The notes: generated by a model from the letters alone, not told the origin. 64,000 bases of DNA from Madurella fahalii (GCA_029876055.1 CM056879.1:2046001-2110000), one strand, 5' to 3'; shown: positions 9,756 to 22,439, counted from the stretch's first letter. Made by a program: numbers and translations.

Positions 9756-10991
9756 CTACCCTCTCAAGCCCTGATCATGACCGCTTCCATACAAGTGATA
9801 ACTCCGCTCGCTCGCCGTGCTCGCGCTCCCCCCAACACCTAGCCCATCGGTTGTGCTACCCGGGGCCCAGCTCTGCTTCTCCAGTCCAGGCCCGGCGTCC
9901 CTGCGCAGATCGCACACATTGATCCTCGACGAGCTGACCATGACAAACTCGTCGGGCACGGGGGTCTCAAAGGTGGGGAAGCCCAGGCGGGCCAGGAAGC
10001 GCTCGACGGGCACCTTGAGCAGCGGGGCGCACGCGGCGATGATGATGATGCCCTCCTCGAAGCGGCTCCAGAAGAATTGGTTCGTCATGAGAAAGTAGCC
10101 GTCGGTGGAGGTGAAGTCAAAGTTGATCATGTAGTAGAGCTTGGGGATGCCGCAAGCCGTGGCGAACAGGGACGAGGCGAGGAGGATGGCCACGAGGACC
10201 TTTTCGACGAGCGAGCGTGTCAGGCGGTGGATCAGGCAGATGGGGATCACGGCGCAGACAAAGTCGCTGAACATGGAGACGCCTGCACCCTTCGGTCAGT
10301 TTGCATTGATCAATGCTAGTCGTCTTGTTGGCGTCCGCTGCCTTCGTTTGACGGGATCGGAAGAGAGGAGAAAACACGCACTTATGTTGGCGTAGGTAAA
10401 CGACCAGACCTGGCTGGGTGTCAGACATGATGTGGTGTCGACTCTGACCTTCTGGGAGATGACGGATCGGCATTGCGTCAGGTGGACCGCGTCGTAGGTG
10501 ATCATGAAGAGCGCCTGCAGCACGATGACTGCCCAAATCAGAATCCTCCATCGCCGGCTCAGAGTGATCTGGAGCAGCAGGCAGGCGATGGAGATCCTAG
10601 CGAAACACGCCGCGGGCACGCCGGTCAGAAAAGTGGCGAACAGGTAATTCCCGAGGACCATGAGGCCAGAACGCGGGATGTCGACCGTATGCTTGCCGAA
10701 GCCGTTGAGGATGGCGGCCGTCGCAAAACCAGTCGAGATCGACCTGGCGATCTGAAGTAAAATCGAACATTAATTCATCCATACTCTATCAGCCCTTGGC
10801 CGAAACCAACACGGCTCGCGTCGTCAAACACTCACCAGGGACATGGTTATCATGTAGTCGGCCGCAGTCAGGGCGAATTTTGGTGTCAGCCGACTCCTGA
10901 TGCGGATGGCATACACCACGAGGGTGATTCCCTGGAGCGCCCAGACGGTCGCCAAAAGCGCCGGCCCTCGATCATCTTCTGACCATGGCAT
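9756..10991 (-). CDS. Rhodopsin-domain integral membrane protein (PTH11-related)
   Basis: Three exons on the minus strand: 10991-10836, 10751-10382 and about 10283-9756. Exon 1 starts MPWSEDDRGPALLATVW and ends TAADYMITMSL; exon 2 resumes IARSISTGFATAA and runs through the LVLGNYLFAT and ARISIACLLLQITLSRRWR helices to YANI; exon 3 resumes SVSMFSDFVCAVIPICL and ends in a Gly/Ser-rich tail. Introns are GT-AG; the exact first base of exon 3 is uncertain by one. The fold is the fungal seven-helix rhodopsin-like domain, as in the genes at 1034 and 36485, but it lies in a distinct subgroup: no GGS-LTYN loop and a long glycine-rich end. It is a plasma-membrane protein of unknown ligand. It lies directly downstream of the GMC oxidoreductase on the same strand. 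Confidence 0.85.
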
Positions 10992-11834
10992 TTCCGCCGC
11001 GGTCGCGTCCTAGCCGGTGGTGTAAATGCATGTACTGTCTCTAGCCACCACCATCAATGGCATGCTGCCCGTTGGCAAACATGGGACGAGCTCGGATCCG
11101 GAACGTGAAGCTCTGGGGGCGGAAGGTGTTTGGAAGATGCGGAGGAACACCGCGCGCTGGCGATGTTTGTGAAGCGCAAAAGAGACGCCGACCTGTTTTT
11201 CGTTGTCGTTTTCTTTTCTTTTCCTTTCTTTTAATTTTTTTTTTTTTTTATTTATCTTTGTCTTTTGTTCTGAATTTTTTTGGGGTGGTGTTTTTTTTTT
11301 CCCCTTCAAGGTGACCTTGGTTTTCTCCCGTCGGTAAGCGGAGCTGCGTCGGATGGCACGGGATCTTCAGGGGGCAATGCCGAGACTTGCGCAACGACGG
11401 AGCATTGCGAAAACGTCACGTTCAGGGAAATGCCGGGCGAATGGCTCATGGGCGACCACATTATGGGTGCCGCCCCTGCCAGCCACTTCGCGCCAGACTT
11501 TGCGAGACGACCGATGGGGCCCCAACCGGCGAAGCGAAAAACCTCTGACCAAATAACGGCCTAAATAAGCCCTCCAAGCCCGTCCTTTAATGACCGGGGG
11601 AGGATGGCCGGTGTACAGGGGGGGCTTGCATCCGGGGAAAGGTACCGTCCTGCCGGGATTCGCGCTATGCAGAATCAGGCATGTGTGATGATTGTGTGCG
11701 CAAGAATCCAAAGGGTTCCAACATCCAGAAGCAGAAAATAACAGTAAAAATAGAAAAGAAGAAAGGATTCGGTCCTATCGCTTCCAGGATGCTCTTATTC
11801 ATCACCATCACATCATCACCACAATGTCTCTCTA
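10992..11834. other. Intergenic region with long pyrimidine tract
   Basis: Lies between the 3' end of the GMC gene and the start of the membrane-protein gene. From about 11195 to 11306 the plus strand is almost purely T/C with several T runs, that is, a purine tract upstream of the 10991 start on the minus strand; such tracts are common in fungal promoters. No gene seen. Confidence 0.5.
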
Positions 11835-14013
11835 CTATGCATTCGGCATGGACCACTTTCCGACAATGATGTCCGCGGCCTGCACGACACCTGAATTAGC
11901 ACAAGACTGGAGAACCGAGTACGGCGCCGACTCGGGTGCTGGTACTGCACTGACCTTCTCCGCGACGGCATAAGCCGTCGCACTGAGATGGGCGCTTGGC
12001 AGAATTGGCAAGACGCTCATATCGACGACCCGCAGACCAGCCGCGCCATGGACCCGGAGATCGGGGCCAACCACACCGCCCCTATTCCCGGGCATCATGG
12101 CGGCCGTGCAGCACGGGTGCATGTACGAAAACGTGAGGTCGTCCTTGATGTAGTCGACGAGCTCCGCGTCGCTCTGCAACCCCGCGCCGGGCCTCACCTC
12201 GACCGCGCCGTACTGCTGCATGGTCGTCGTGTTGAGCAGGCTGCGGAGGAACCGGATGTGAGCCAGGTAGATGTCAAAGTCGACCGGGTTGGAGCCCGTG
12301 CGGTAATCGATGATGGGCTGCTCCAGGGGCCTGCTGGTGTTGAGCCGCACCGTGCCGCGGCTGAGCGGATGCAGATGGATGGCGCGGAGCCCGGTGCCCG
12401 TGGAAAACGGCGTTTCCATGCTCGGCGCGCCGGCATCTTCGACCAGGTCGGCAAGGACCGAGAGCTGCTTCTCGTAACCCAGGATCATGGCCGGGTCGGT
12501 TTGGTAGTCGGCCGGTAGATGCGAGGCGGCGGAGCCATCGGCTACCATGGCTCGAATGCTGTTGGCGACGGACCGATAGTCGCCCGTGATGTTGGCCAAT
12601 GGCAGGAAAATGGCCGTGTTGGACGCGGCGAGCGTATAGGGCCCCCGAGCGGGTATCTCATTGAATTCCGCCAGGGCAGTCGCAGCAAATGCCGGGTCCG
12701 CCATATCCGACGGCTGAGGTGACCAGTTGCCAGGCGTCGTCCCTGGTTCCATCGCTGAAATTAGCTGTAGTCGCCGACACGGGGGATAGCATAATTACGG
12801 ACAGTTCCATGAGATGCCGGGACCGGAGTGGTCTTGAAAATTCGATCCTACCCCCGGGAGGTCAAGAACCACGGGGATACCTGCAGAACTCAGGAAGGAT
12901 GCAGGCCCAATTCCGCTTCGCTGCAGGATCGTTGGGGTATGGATGGCACCGGCCGAAAGAATTACTTCAGCCGTGACCGTCACGTTGAACAGCTGGCCGT
13001 CAGCGAGGGATGTCACTTCGACAATTGGAGGCCCAGACTCGATATCACCGTCCGGGTATATCACCCTAGTGACCTGATGCTTGACGATAAGATCGTAGTT
13101 AGGTCGTGTCGTGTTAACGGCGGCGTAATGGCCCAGGCCAGCATGAGAACGCCTGAACGTCACTGGGTGAGCCGAATATGGAATCCAACACATGCCATTC
13201 TTGCCGCCGTCTGCGCATTCTTGAACCTCGGGAATGCCCATGTCATTCCAGATGTCCCTAAGGGTCTGGTGGTCACCCCACAGGAAGGGAGGGAAACTGG
13301 AGTAAATGGGGGTGGAGCCGCCATAGGCTGATATGTCCCACGTGTAACCATGCTCTTCCACGACAGCCGGAGACGGTGGGGTAAATGTTACGCTCTAGGT
13401 AGATTGTATCGGTTAGATCGGGCCTCTTAACATCTAAACACCCCTGGTTAAGATCTCTACAGACCTTCTTAAAATAGGGATATATCGAATCCCAGTCCCA
13501 CTTATCCTTCTTCGAGTCAAACTGCGGGCTGCCGATGGCGCTCCACGCGTCGTGGTCAGCCCGTGAGCCGCGATCGAAAAACATGCCGTTGACGGTGCTG
13601 CTTCCGCCGACCGCTTTACCGGCCAGGACTAAGGCCGTCCGGTTCTTGACGTCCTGGACAGGCGGAGACTGGAAAAGAAAATAGCTGGCGGTGTTTCCGA
13701 CTCCGCCCCACACCGTGGACGGCGGATCGAAGACGCCAGGCGCATACTCGATTTCGCCGTATTCAATAACAAGCACAGACCCTATGCCCACAAAACGTCA
13801 GCCAGGCCGAGCTAAGAGAGCCATGTGGTTGGACTTACGGTTGGGAAATGCTTCTGTGAGGCGATCAGCCACGGTTAGCCCTGCGGTGCCGCCTCCCGCG
13901 ATGATGAAATCATAGCTGGGACGGAGCTGTGAGACCTGGCGTTTGATGGACGCGGCCGACAGAGCGCTGGCCACATTGGCAAGACACGCTAGGATGAAGC
14001 CTAGATGGACCAT
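11835..14013 (-). CDS. Secreted GMC (glucose-methanol-choline) oxidoreductase
   Basis: Four exons on the minus strand: 14013-13839, 13781-13465, 13394-12803 and 12754-11835. All are GT-AG and in phase, giving 667 residues. The ATG at 14013 opens a signal peptide (MVHLGFILACLANVASALS). FAD binding is shown by YDFIIAGGGTAGLTVADRL, followed by GKAVGGSSTVNGMFFDRG (GMC signature 1) and AGAIHTPTILQRSGIGP (signature 2). Near the end, MHPCCTAAMMP carries the catalytic His and PSAHLSATAYAVAEK the second active-site residue. The enzyme would oxidise an alcohol or sugar outside the cell, passing electrons to oxygen (giving H2O2) or to a quinone; substrate cannot be set from sequence, and it is close to aryl-alcohol/glucose oxidase relatives (AA3-like). 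Next upstream on the same strand is an AA12-type dehydrogenase, suggesting a shared role in extracellular redox. Confidence 0.92.
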
Positions 14014-15717
14014 TGTGGGAAGGAGCCGGAGCGAGGGCAGGGAGAAATCAATTGCGCTGTGGGTGCCCCGGGACCGGGGGTGACCCAACGCCTAAATATC
14101 GCCTCCTGTATCCATCCCGCCAGCCGCGCCGACGCCCTGGCCAGTGGTCCGGGTCCCCGGCTGTTGGCTCACGACTCCACCGAGTGCAACCCAGCTCTCC
14201 CGTTCCCCAATCAAGCCTTGCACAGAGAGGTTACACCTATCTGACCCCGCACACTGCTCTACGCGCTCCGCTAACGTGAACGTGACTGCGTGGCTTGTCA
14301 ACCATCAGCAGAGGGCCGGGGCGGGAATGCCCGTTCGGTGGGCCAGGGAAGCAAGCCGAGCAGGGAGGAGCCATCAGCCCCTGTAAATAGTTACCTGTCA
14401 GGGATCGTGGAGCTGCCCTAATGCAACCTCATTCCATCGCGCCAGGCGCTGACCGAAGTGTAGATAGTGCCAGTCCTAGCGTTCTTCCTCCACTCTTCCC
14501 CCCATGTGAGCCGAAGTAAACGCTTTGCTGTCGGTTGCTTTTTCTTTTCCATTTTCACCACCATCTACCGTAAACTCGACAGTGTCTTACGGGGAGCATG
14601 GGGAACTGAAGCAGATGGCACCGACCACTGTTCGAGAAATCGTTTTCCCTGCGACCCATACAGTCCGGTTCCACACTAGCGCCAGCCGGTAACTTGGTCC
14701 CGTTGTCTCCATGGCAGTTTTATTAGGAACAGGAAATGGCGGGACATATCCCCAAATTGCTCTATGCTTAGCGAGAAGTTGAGAAAGCTAAAGCACGACG
14801 GAGTTGGGACGGATCGGTCACGGTCACCGATAATTAACCTGCTTTGGCATATATCCTGCTTAGGATCCTGCAAGGAACCAAAACTGCTCAACCCGTCTTT
14901 GTCAACTCTTAGATTTTCCGTGCGGTAAGCATGGCAAGTCCGGCAGTGGTGACACTATTGTACTGTAACCACGAATTTCTCTCAACGAAGAAACCACGGG
15001 CTTCCTACCAGCGACGAGCATCGTCTGGTTTGACGTTTAGCAGTTTTACTTTAGAAATGATCCCCCGCCCCTGAGCCAGCCAAGAAATTAATTCTTATCG
15101 TGCAGCGAGCCTCTGTGGTCTTTGGGGACCGCGGAATCTTGACACACTGGATCGAGCTCACAGCAACCATCATCCACACAAATTTGAGGCCATGTCATTC
15201 CCCGGGGGAAAGCCTACTGTCGAACAAATCTGTTCTAGCGATTCACAAAAAGGTATGCAGTAATTTGGTAATGGATAACAGGAAGAAGCAGTTCTTTACA
15301 AGGTCCTACCACCTTGTGAATTCTCCGACCAAAACGTTATCATACATATTCGTAGACGGACCGGGGATGGGACGTGCTGAAAGATGTCTCAGCGAAGATG
15401 GGCCCGGAAAAGCGGCGCGCGAGCACATGTTAGTTCTTGAGCCTTTGAATAGTCCAAACAAGGAACGTAAGGTAAGGTAGCTTACTAGCACCCGTAGCCG
15501 AGCCTGCGAGTTCGAGACATAAGCCGAGTCAACCACACGTAATCTGGGACCCAGAAAAGGACAGGCATATTATCTTGGATCCCGTATCGGGTGGGCACGG
15601 TCCTCCCCACCCCCTTCTCATGCTCTCAATTTTATTTTCGTTTACTTTTATTGGAAGATAACCCACTACGGAATGGGAGGACTAGCGGTACTGCAGAGCA
15701 AGAGCTAGCTCACACAT
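14014..15717. other. Gene-free stretch
   Basis: Promoter of the GMC gene plus 3' flank of the AA12 gene. Small frames (for example 14005-14386 and 15100-15480) show no family match and overlap each other. Confidence 0.5.
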
Positions 15718-17240
15718 CTAACCCTGGTACAAAATATAGATCTCTCCAGGCGACCCGTCGCTAGCGACATACATCCTTGAGTTGTCGGGATGCCAGGTGA
15801 TACCTGTCGGTCGTAGACAGGTACTCGACGAGCACGAACCCTCGTTTTGCGTCCACAAGATATCTGAATACCCCTTGGCACTATCCGGCGGCGCCACGGG
15901 ATCGTAGCGGCTATTGTTGAGCTGCTGGAACGGAATCTGGATGACCTTATAGCCCGTCGCGGGCTGCCGGTTCCACGACCCATGCAGTGACACGTACATG
16001 TTGGTGAAATCCTTGTCGAACTTACCGTCGATGGGCGCGCTGTGTGCCTGGATTGACAGCCGCGGCGGCATCGACTGCTGCGCGCACGAGTCGTCGTCAA
16101 AGGTCGAGTTGGGTGAGATCAGGAACTGCTGCCCGATCTTGAAGGACTTATCGGGGATTACTGAAGGGTTGCCGACCGTCCAGCATGTTGGGTATCCGTA
16201 CCATTGCTCGTTAGACTTGGCCGGGTCGCCCACTGGTAATTGAATAATTAGTACGTCAACAAAACATTCATCCATTGCGGAACTTGATGTGCGCTGAGAA
16301 CTCACAGTAGTTCAGCTCCTCAGCTGGATTATCGATGTGCACGTCGACTGTTCTCCCCCCGTGCTCCGGGTAAGCTGGTCTCCGCTGTTCTCAACCCCCC
16401 ATACCCTTCATGTCAAGTCAGCAAATACTGTAGGCTCAGCACCAAAGCACGAGTGCACTAACATGTTGTTGCCATCGAAAATGATGCCAATCTCATTCCG
16501 CAGGCCGTAGCCGAGATACCATCCCTCGGTATTGTATGTGTACCCGCCAGACGGCGTCTTCGACATGTCAAACACCTTGACGATGGCCCGACCCGTCTCC
16601 TTCATGATCGTCGGTGCGTCAATATTGCCAGCCGACCTTAGCGACACAACCAACAAATTGGGATTATTCGGCGGGATGGCCAGCGTTCGCGAAGTATGGC
16701 CGCCGGGGTTCATGCCCCGGACAGCCACCGTCTGGCCCGTTGCTGTCATGGTCGTGGCATCGTAGTTGTAGGACCACACCGTCGGTGCCGCGCTGACGTA
16801 CACCGTCTTACCATCCGGGCTCAGCGCGAGCCCATGGTTCAGCTGGTTATTCTGGATCACGGTCTTACTCGCGCTGATGCAGCCGTTGGCGCCGATAGTA
16901 TGCGCCGTGAGGCCGTTGCCGGCCTCGAGTACAAGCAAGTGCCCTTCAGTGTCAAAGAGGACGCTGCGTGGTCTTGACAGGCCCGTAGCCAGCAGCGTGT
17001 ACTTCCACCCGGCAGCGGCGGAGAGGCGGTATCGCGATGTGGCTGTCACGCCTGGACACGAGCTGGGAATTGGCACGGCGGCCTGACGAGGGAAAGGGCC
17101 GCCTTTGGCAAGGACTATTATGTTGGTTGGAAGTTAGATACCAGTTTCTGGCGACCACTGATGGGTTTATTGCCCTCTAAAGACATACCTGAGCCGAAGG
17201 CAGCAAGCGCCACTGTTAAAGTCGTTGCCCACCAGTGCAT
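15718..17240 (-). CDS. AA12-like quinoprotein (glucose/sorbosone dehydrogenase family), one-base frameshift in exon 3
   Basis: Four minus-strand exons: 17240-17189, 17114-16463, 16405-16306 and 16232-15718. The start opens a signal peptide (MHWWATTLTVALAAFGS). The beta-propeller shows TGLSRPRSVLFDTEGHLLVL, NHGLALSPDGKTVYVS, GLRNEIGIIFDGNNM, VWGVENSGDQL, VSLHGSWNR and the closing TGITWHPDNSRMYVASDG. These mark the soluble PQQ-type sugar dehydrogenases (AA12 pyranose dehydrogenases, sorbosone dehydrogenases). Exon 3 is 100 bases, but phase requires 101. The six-base G run (plus-strand C at 16355-16360) falls exactly between VENSGDQLTRSTGG and RTVDVHIDNPAEELNY, so one G is missing there. This is either a homopolymer sequencing error or a fresh inactivating mutation. 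With it corrected, the protein is about 439 residues. Confidence 0.87.
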
Positions 17241-17325
17241 CTTGGCTTTCTTGTCGTGCTTGGCTTTCTTGTCGCGATCAAGTTTACATGACACGGCTCG
17301 GCAAGTCTTCCGAGGGATCCCTGTA

Positions 17326-17336
17326 GTTTATATAGC
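17326..17336 (-). promoter_or_regulatory. TATA-like box of the AA12 gene
   Basis: The minus strand reads GCTATATAAAC about 90 bases upstream of the ATG at 17240, a normal distance for a fungal TATA element. Inferred from sequence and position only. Confidence 0.4.
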
Positions 17337-20320
17337 ACCATCGAAACGGCAACCACTTTCGATCAACGCAGGACAGGTGACGTATGTCACGACATTTCCC
17401 CTATCTTACAATGCCTGAACCTACTACTGTACTTATCCCCTCTCACCGAGCGAATCAGCACACACGGTGGCTGTTGAGATAATTTCGGCAGTTCTGCTTT
17501 TGATATAGGTTTTAAAAAGAGACGCTATGATCTAGGAGGTGACGATGCAGTCGGGTGTAAATGCAATATCAGAGACCGGTACCGAGCGGTCTGGAGCCAA
17601 GCCGGATGATTTAGCCCAGCATGGACAGCTATAGGTCGGACCAAACAGACCTTTCCGCACGCTTAGCATGTTACTCGATATAGGAAATGGAGTACCGGAA
17701 AGCGGGAAGCGGCGATATCCTCCGTGTCTGAGAAAGACTCCAGTACTACTCTTGGGGAACCAAGCCCCGCACAGAGGACATCGCCGTCGAAACTACGGTG
17801 GAACAAGGAAAATGTGTTTCCCAGAGGTTCGGTTTCACAACCAAAACAAGACCTCTACACTATATGGACTGACACAAAAACGATTTTGTACGATTAAATG
17901 ACGACCCAGAGTAAAGCGTTAACGACTGATTCTGATTTCGCTGTGGAAAGCAACCATGCCCGGTAACTGCAATGACCTAGTTAACTAGTAGCCCGTAAGT
18001 AGTAGCTCTTTGCTGAAGAGGGTGTCGTCATTTAATAGCCAGAGTGCGCCAACACTCCGGCCAATCTGGAGATGAGAGCTGATTCGGGAGAAAGAGCTGA
18101 AACTAACTAGACACTGTGCCTTCTGTCTGATTTGTCCATTTCGAGGTTGTCAATATCGCTTCTGAATTCGTACCCCCTGTCTGCAGTGCCTCACGCCTGC
18201 TCACAATGCCCTGCGTCTTTATCCGCCCACAATCCAAGGGATGCCATGAATGCATTCTCGAACCGCGCGATGGATCAGTCGCTACCGTCCGCTAATGAGC
18301 CTCGGGATCCCGAACTCCCGACCCGGACAGTGTTTGCACTATGAAAGCGGCATACATGGCCGGCACAGACCTGAGACTCTCGGGAGTCGGTCCGAGGAGC
18401 GCGCGCTGCAGGGCGTAGATGTGACCTGGATAACGGTTTAATGACTTGTTCATTAGGTGAAGTAATCTTGATCTTATAGTTACAAAATAGGACATTGTAT
18501 GACCTTTTGGCTGTTTTTTTTTTTTTTTTTTTTTTTCCTTTCCAGAACTGTCCCTGGCGTTGCCATCGTTATTAATTAGTAACCACTATACTATTGAGGA
18601 AGAATTTGGGCTGGCTGATGGATTCGGGCCGCTTGATGGAGTATAACCTGGCTCGACGGCTAGAGCTAAAGGCCGAAGAGGCCGAAGCAGAAGAGGAGGA
18701 GGTGGGGGACGATTCCGAAGACGAAGACTAGAAGTCTTCAGGGCCTTATGTATTATATATGACATTTGGTGTCTACTATTGTGGTTTCCTATTACATGTT
18801 GAGACAGGTTATTCACCGGCCTATACGGTACGGTTTTCCTCTGTATATAGCGGTCGAAGAGCCAGCACACCCTTTCCAGAGTAAAAAGGTGTAGAGATAA
18901 TAATAATGAATTATGTCTAGGTAATCCTATGGATTGAATCGTGGACCCGGTCAGGCTCGCCTTGTCATGGCATCTCAATCCACTGGCTTAACATGAATAA
19001 TTGGCGGGAATGTGGTCTTCTTCTCACATTCCACGAAGTAAGCGGCCAACATTGTCTCCAAAATGAGATTGTCAAATCTGCAATATTTACTTCCGCCAGC
19101 CTACACCCAACTACTCAGCACGTTAGTCAATCTAGTAAACAGCATTGGATATTTCTCCGTTCCTGGGAACTATTATGCGCTGAAGACCGTTTTGAGACTA
19201 CGAAGTGCCGTAGCAATTACTCAAGACAGAATTTGAAAATAGAGCAGGAATGCGGGAAAGAACATTAGGAGTGAAAGAAACACCGTCCCAGCACCGGAAT
19301 GGTAACGTAAAGAAGAGCCACGGTGGCTTATGGCATGGGAGGATTGTGTCATCGGAAGTCATTGTGGAACTGGCGAATTAATCAAGATGTCGACTCAAAA
19401 AAAATTCCCCCCAGTTGCTAGCTCAGCCTGGGTCCCAACACGATAAGGGTTAATAGAATGGAGGCGGCTGGAATTCGGTCTGTGTCAGCAGCTCGATTGA
19501 CCGCTCTAATTGTAACCGCTATTAGGTCACTTCAATTGTTGAACAAGCTTACAAAGACAAGAAGGAATATGTCGACCCACACGGCACAATTTAACCTGTC
19601 TCTTTCCCATCAAGCTCATTCAGTAGTACGGAGTTTTCTCAGCGTAGATAGATTCTCAAGCTTCAATGATTTTCCTCCCCACCTCTCGCTCAACTCTTGT
19701 CAAATTACCGGGAAAGCCCTGTATACTCATTTGGCAGCCAAATTCTACATATAGTACGGCGCTCTTTAACTGGCGTTAGGTGTGTTGGTATCAGGACGAC
19801 GCATGGGTCTCAACATCTCGAGAAAAGTAATGGCGCACGGTAGAAAATGAGAAGTGCTACAAAATGCAACCTACATAACACGAGGATGAGTCCATAGCGT
19901 TATATAATCATTATGAATGCGTTGAACCATTGACTGGTTTCGCTGGACACGGAAAGCAACCTGCTGGATTGGGAACAAGCCGGGAGGTCCTACGCCATCG
20001 CTTAACCTGACTACGACCTGACAACCAATTTTGCACAGCAAGGCTACCTAGGTAGACATTATGGCCCTGCAGGATTCAGCCGATACCCTGCTCCGCAAGC
20101 AACCCCAAAGTTCCTAGTACCAACTTATCGAAATTAACCTGTGGGGAACGGCTAATATGTTTGCCGGTTGCATTACAACAAGTAGGATTCACACATATTT
20201 GATGACAAACTCGATTAGAGAAAGATATAAGAATGTTGGATCAGTCATTTACTTACAGCCTGGCCTGCCACTGCTCCATCTGGAATTCCAACGCCCTTGA
20301 GTCGAGGCACGTTGAGGAGG
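17337..20320. other. Long gene-free stretch
   Basis: About 3 kb with no recognisable gene. Features seen: a run of 23 T at 18514-18536; an acidic frame (Glu/Asp-rich, about 18600-18730, plus strand) that may be the tail of a lost protein; and a palindromic CTACCTAGGTAG at 20044-20055. Confidence 0.5.
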
Positions 20321-21430
20321 ATGATGCCGAAACTATTCTCCGCGTTACTCTGCTGCTTCGGTGGTATCGCACTCGCTGCCGAACATGCCACCCTGGGCGT
20401 GAATATCGAACGACGTGCAACCTCCATCGTGTATGTGACTGCATGGACGACGAGCACGGTTACAGTGAATCCTTTGGATTCGACCGTTTGGGGGACCATA
20501 GCCACATTAACGGAATGGCCGTTCACTACAACATCGACTATAACATCGGAATGTGTTACCGTCTCAAACATCTTCCCTCCAGAGGAATCGACCAGCGACT
20601 CAACAACTAGCACCATAACAGCCACAATCGCCTCCAGGTCGACTGTCACCGAAACCCGCACCGACATTCCGCCAACCACGAGATATTCCGTCACAGTTGC
20701 GGTAGTGAGCCAATCGACCGGCCAAACCGAGCATAGCGTCCTCTGCACCAATACGGCTGTGAGGTCGTTTTACGTCACAGCGACTTATACTTCTACACTC
20801 ACACTCGCAGGCACACGCACTCGTGCCACCAACACCGAGGTCTGCATGACATCGAGCACTCGATGGCTCCCCGGGCCCAGTGTGAGTTTTCTCGCACCAC
20901 CAACCAAACGTTGGTGGGATCCGGGGTACTATACGGATGCGACCATCATCACATTCCCTGAGGCCATACCAACAACCACCACAGTCACCGTTAGCACCGA
21001 TACTTTGGTGTATACAGCGGTGGTTTGCAACAATCCCACCACGCGAATTACTTCTACATATTATACGTTGACTCGGTCAACCACCTCAACGGTGTACGAC
21101 CGACGTTCCGACTGCAGCCCGGACTCTTCAGCACCGACCGCTACCCCTCTGCCACCCCCGGTGCTTCCACGTCGCAGAAGGATCATTAGGGAAGTACAAG
21201 ACGCCGCAGGCCCCGTGCGTAGGCAGGGTGAAGCACCGGTGGACTCGAGTACCATCACAATTATTACGACAGGATTACTCAGCAATGGCACTATCGCAAC
21301 AATTACTCGGACCGGGATCGTGGAGACGTACACGCGGACTTTGACCACGATAGTCATGGTTGGTGCTACTATTACAACAACAGCCACCAGACACATTTCT
21401 GCGTGTTCCCTGCCAACCACAGCAGCTTGA
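20321..21430 (+). CDS. Secreted Ser/Thr-rich protein
   Basis: Single exon of 369 residues. I chose the ATGATG at 20321 because it directly opens a signal peptide (MMPKLFSALLCCFGGIALAA). The rest is nearly 30 percent Thr with many TST, TVT and TTT clusters, a composition typical of heavily O-glycosylated fungal wall or extracellular proteins. Repeating units look like T-x-T-V-T pairs around conserved single Cys residues (SECVT, VLCTN, EVCMT, VVCNN, SDCSP), suggesting about five degenerate modules of 40-50 residues. A Pro/Arg-rich linker (PPPVLPRRRRIIRE) separates a last Thr-rich block that ends ISACSLPTTAA. I see no clear GPI signal. Family not recognised; an adhesin-like or wall role is inference. 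Confidence 0.65.
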   Translation: MMPKLFSALLCCFGGIALAAEHATLGVNIERRATSIVYVTAWTTSTVTVNPLDSTVWGTIATLTEWPFTTTSTITSECVTVSNIFPPEESTSDSTTSTITATIASRSTVTETRTDIPPTTRYSVTVAVVSQSTGQTEHSVLCTNTAVRSFYVTATYTSTLTLAGTRTRATNTEVCMTSSTRWLPGPSVSFLAPPTKRWWDPGYYTDATIITFPEAIPTTTTVTVSTDTLVYTAVVCNNPTTRITSTYYTLTRSTTSTVYDRRSDCSPDSSAPTATPLPPPVLPRRRRIIREVQDAAGPVRRQGEAPVDSSTITIITTGLLSNGTIATITRTGIVETYTRTLTTIVMVGATITTTATRHISACSLPTTAA

Positions 21431-22439
21431 CAAGCAACAAAGTTGAGGGCCCTTCGTAATCGAAACTAGAAGATGCGGTTCAAGGATCCAGCACTACTAT
21501 GCCTAGCTGGACAGCAAGCGGCGGTCTGATGAGTAAGACATCTAGATTATTACTGTGTCTCGCGTGCAGGAGCTTGCCAAAAGCCATTAGAAGCGCACTT
21601 GTTGAATTAAAGTCGAAAAGGCTATATGCTGCAGTTGGAATGGGGAGATGATGTAAATACGGTGTACATTCATAAGGCAATATACGCCCAGTTTGCAGCT
21701 GTTACGGAATGACAATATCAGCAGCAGCATAGGCTCTGCTTGGAGGAGGGGGAGAGATGGTAGCCAACCGTCCCGTATTTACATCGGGAGGAGATTATGC
21801 TTGGCACGGGATTACCGTGCCTAGGATCATTAGGTTAGTTTGAAGGATTGAAAGTAATATAGGGGAGCTCAAAATGAAGAGGTCATCAAAGATGAAGTAC
21901 TACCTTGGCTATCCGCCTAGGGATTACAGGCATTCTCCTCGCGCAATTGTGTTGTCAATTATTGCAATGCTTTATCCGCAGCTAAAAGTATCCGTCTCCC
22001 ATTTTCAATTTCACCGGATCACGGCTTGGTTGTCATGATATCGCATACAGAGGGGTGTGACAACAAACCTGTATTTTCCTAATTAATTCCTATCCGGCCT
22101 AGGATATTCAGACCCGATACAATTATTGCTACGTTGAAAGACACTTGTCTGGAGCTACCAACACGCCTTTCGCTATTGCGAATTCCGTCTCCCAACTTTT
22201 TGAAATCACATCTCATTCCAACAAGTACTCAACACTGGTGAATTTTTGTATCTTGAAGTTAGATAGACAATCCACTACTCCTACTTAGCCTATCGCCGAG
22301 ATCTTCTAATTCCCCTAGAGTCGAGTTATATAGCTATTTAATGGTAAGGATAGTATGGAACAACGACCTTAATTCGAACAAATCCAGAAGAGTACAGGTA
22401 CTAGTAGAGCCGTTCCCAAATATAGGGCCATAGAATGGG
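21431..22439. other. Gene-free stretch
   Basis: No gene recognised; AT-rich from about 21830. Confidence 0.5.

Noticed and set aside
6229..17240. A secondary-metabolite gene cluster around the TRI14-like, GMC and AA12 genes
   Set aside because: No backbone enzyme (polyketide synthase, NRPS, terpene synthase) is present in the window.
18586..18978. 130-codon minus-strand frame
   Set aside because: Proline/leucine runs come from the complement of an acidic GA-rich stretch; no family match.
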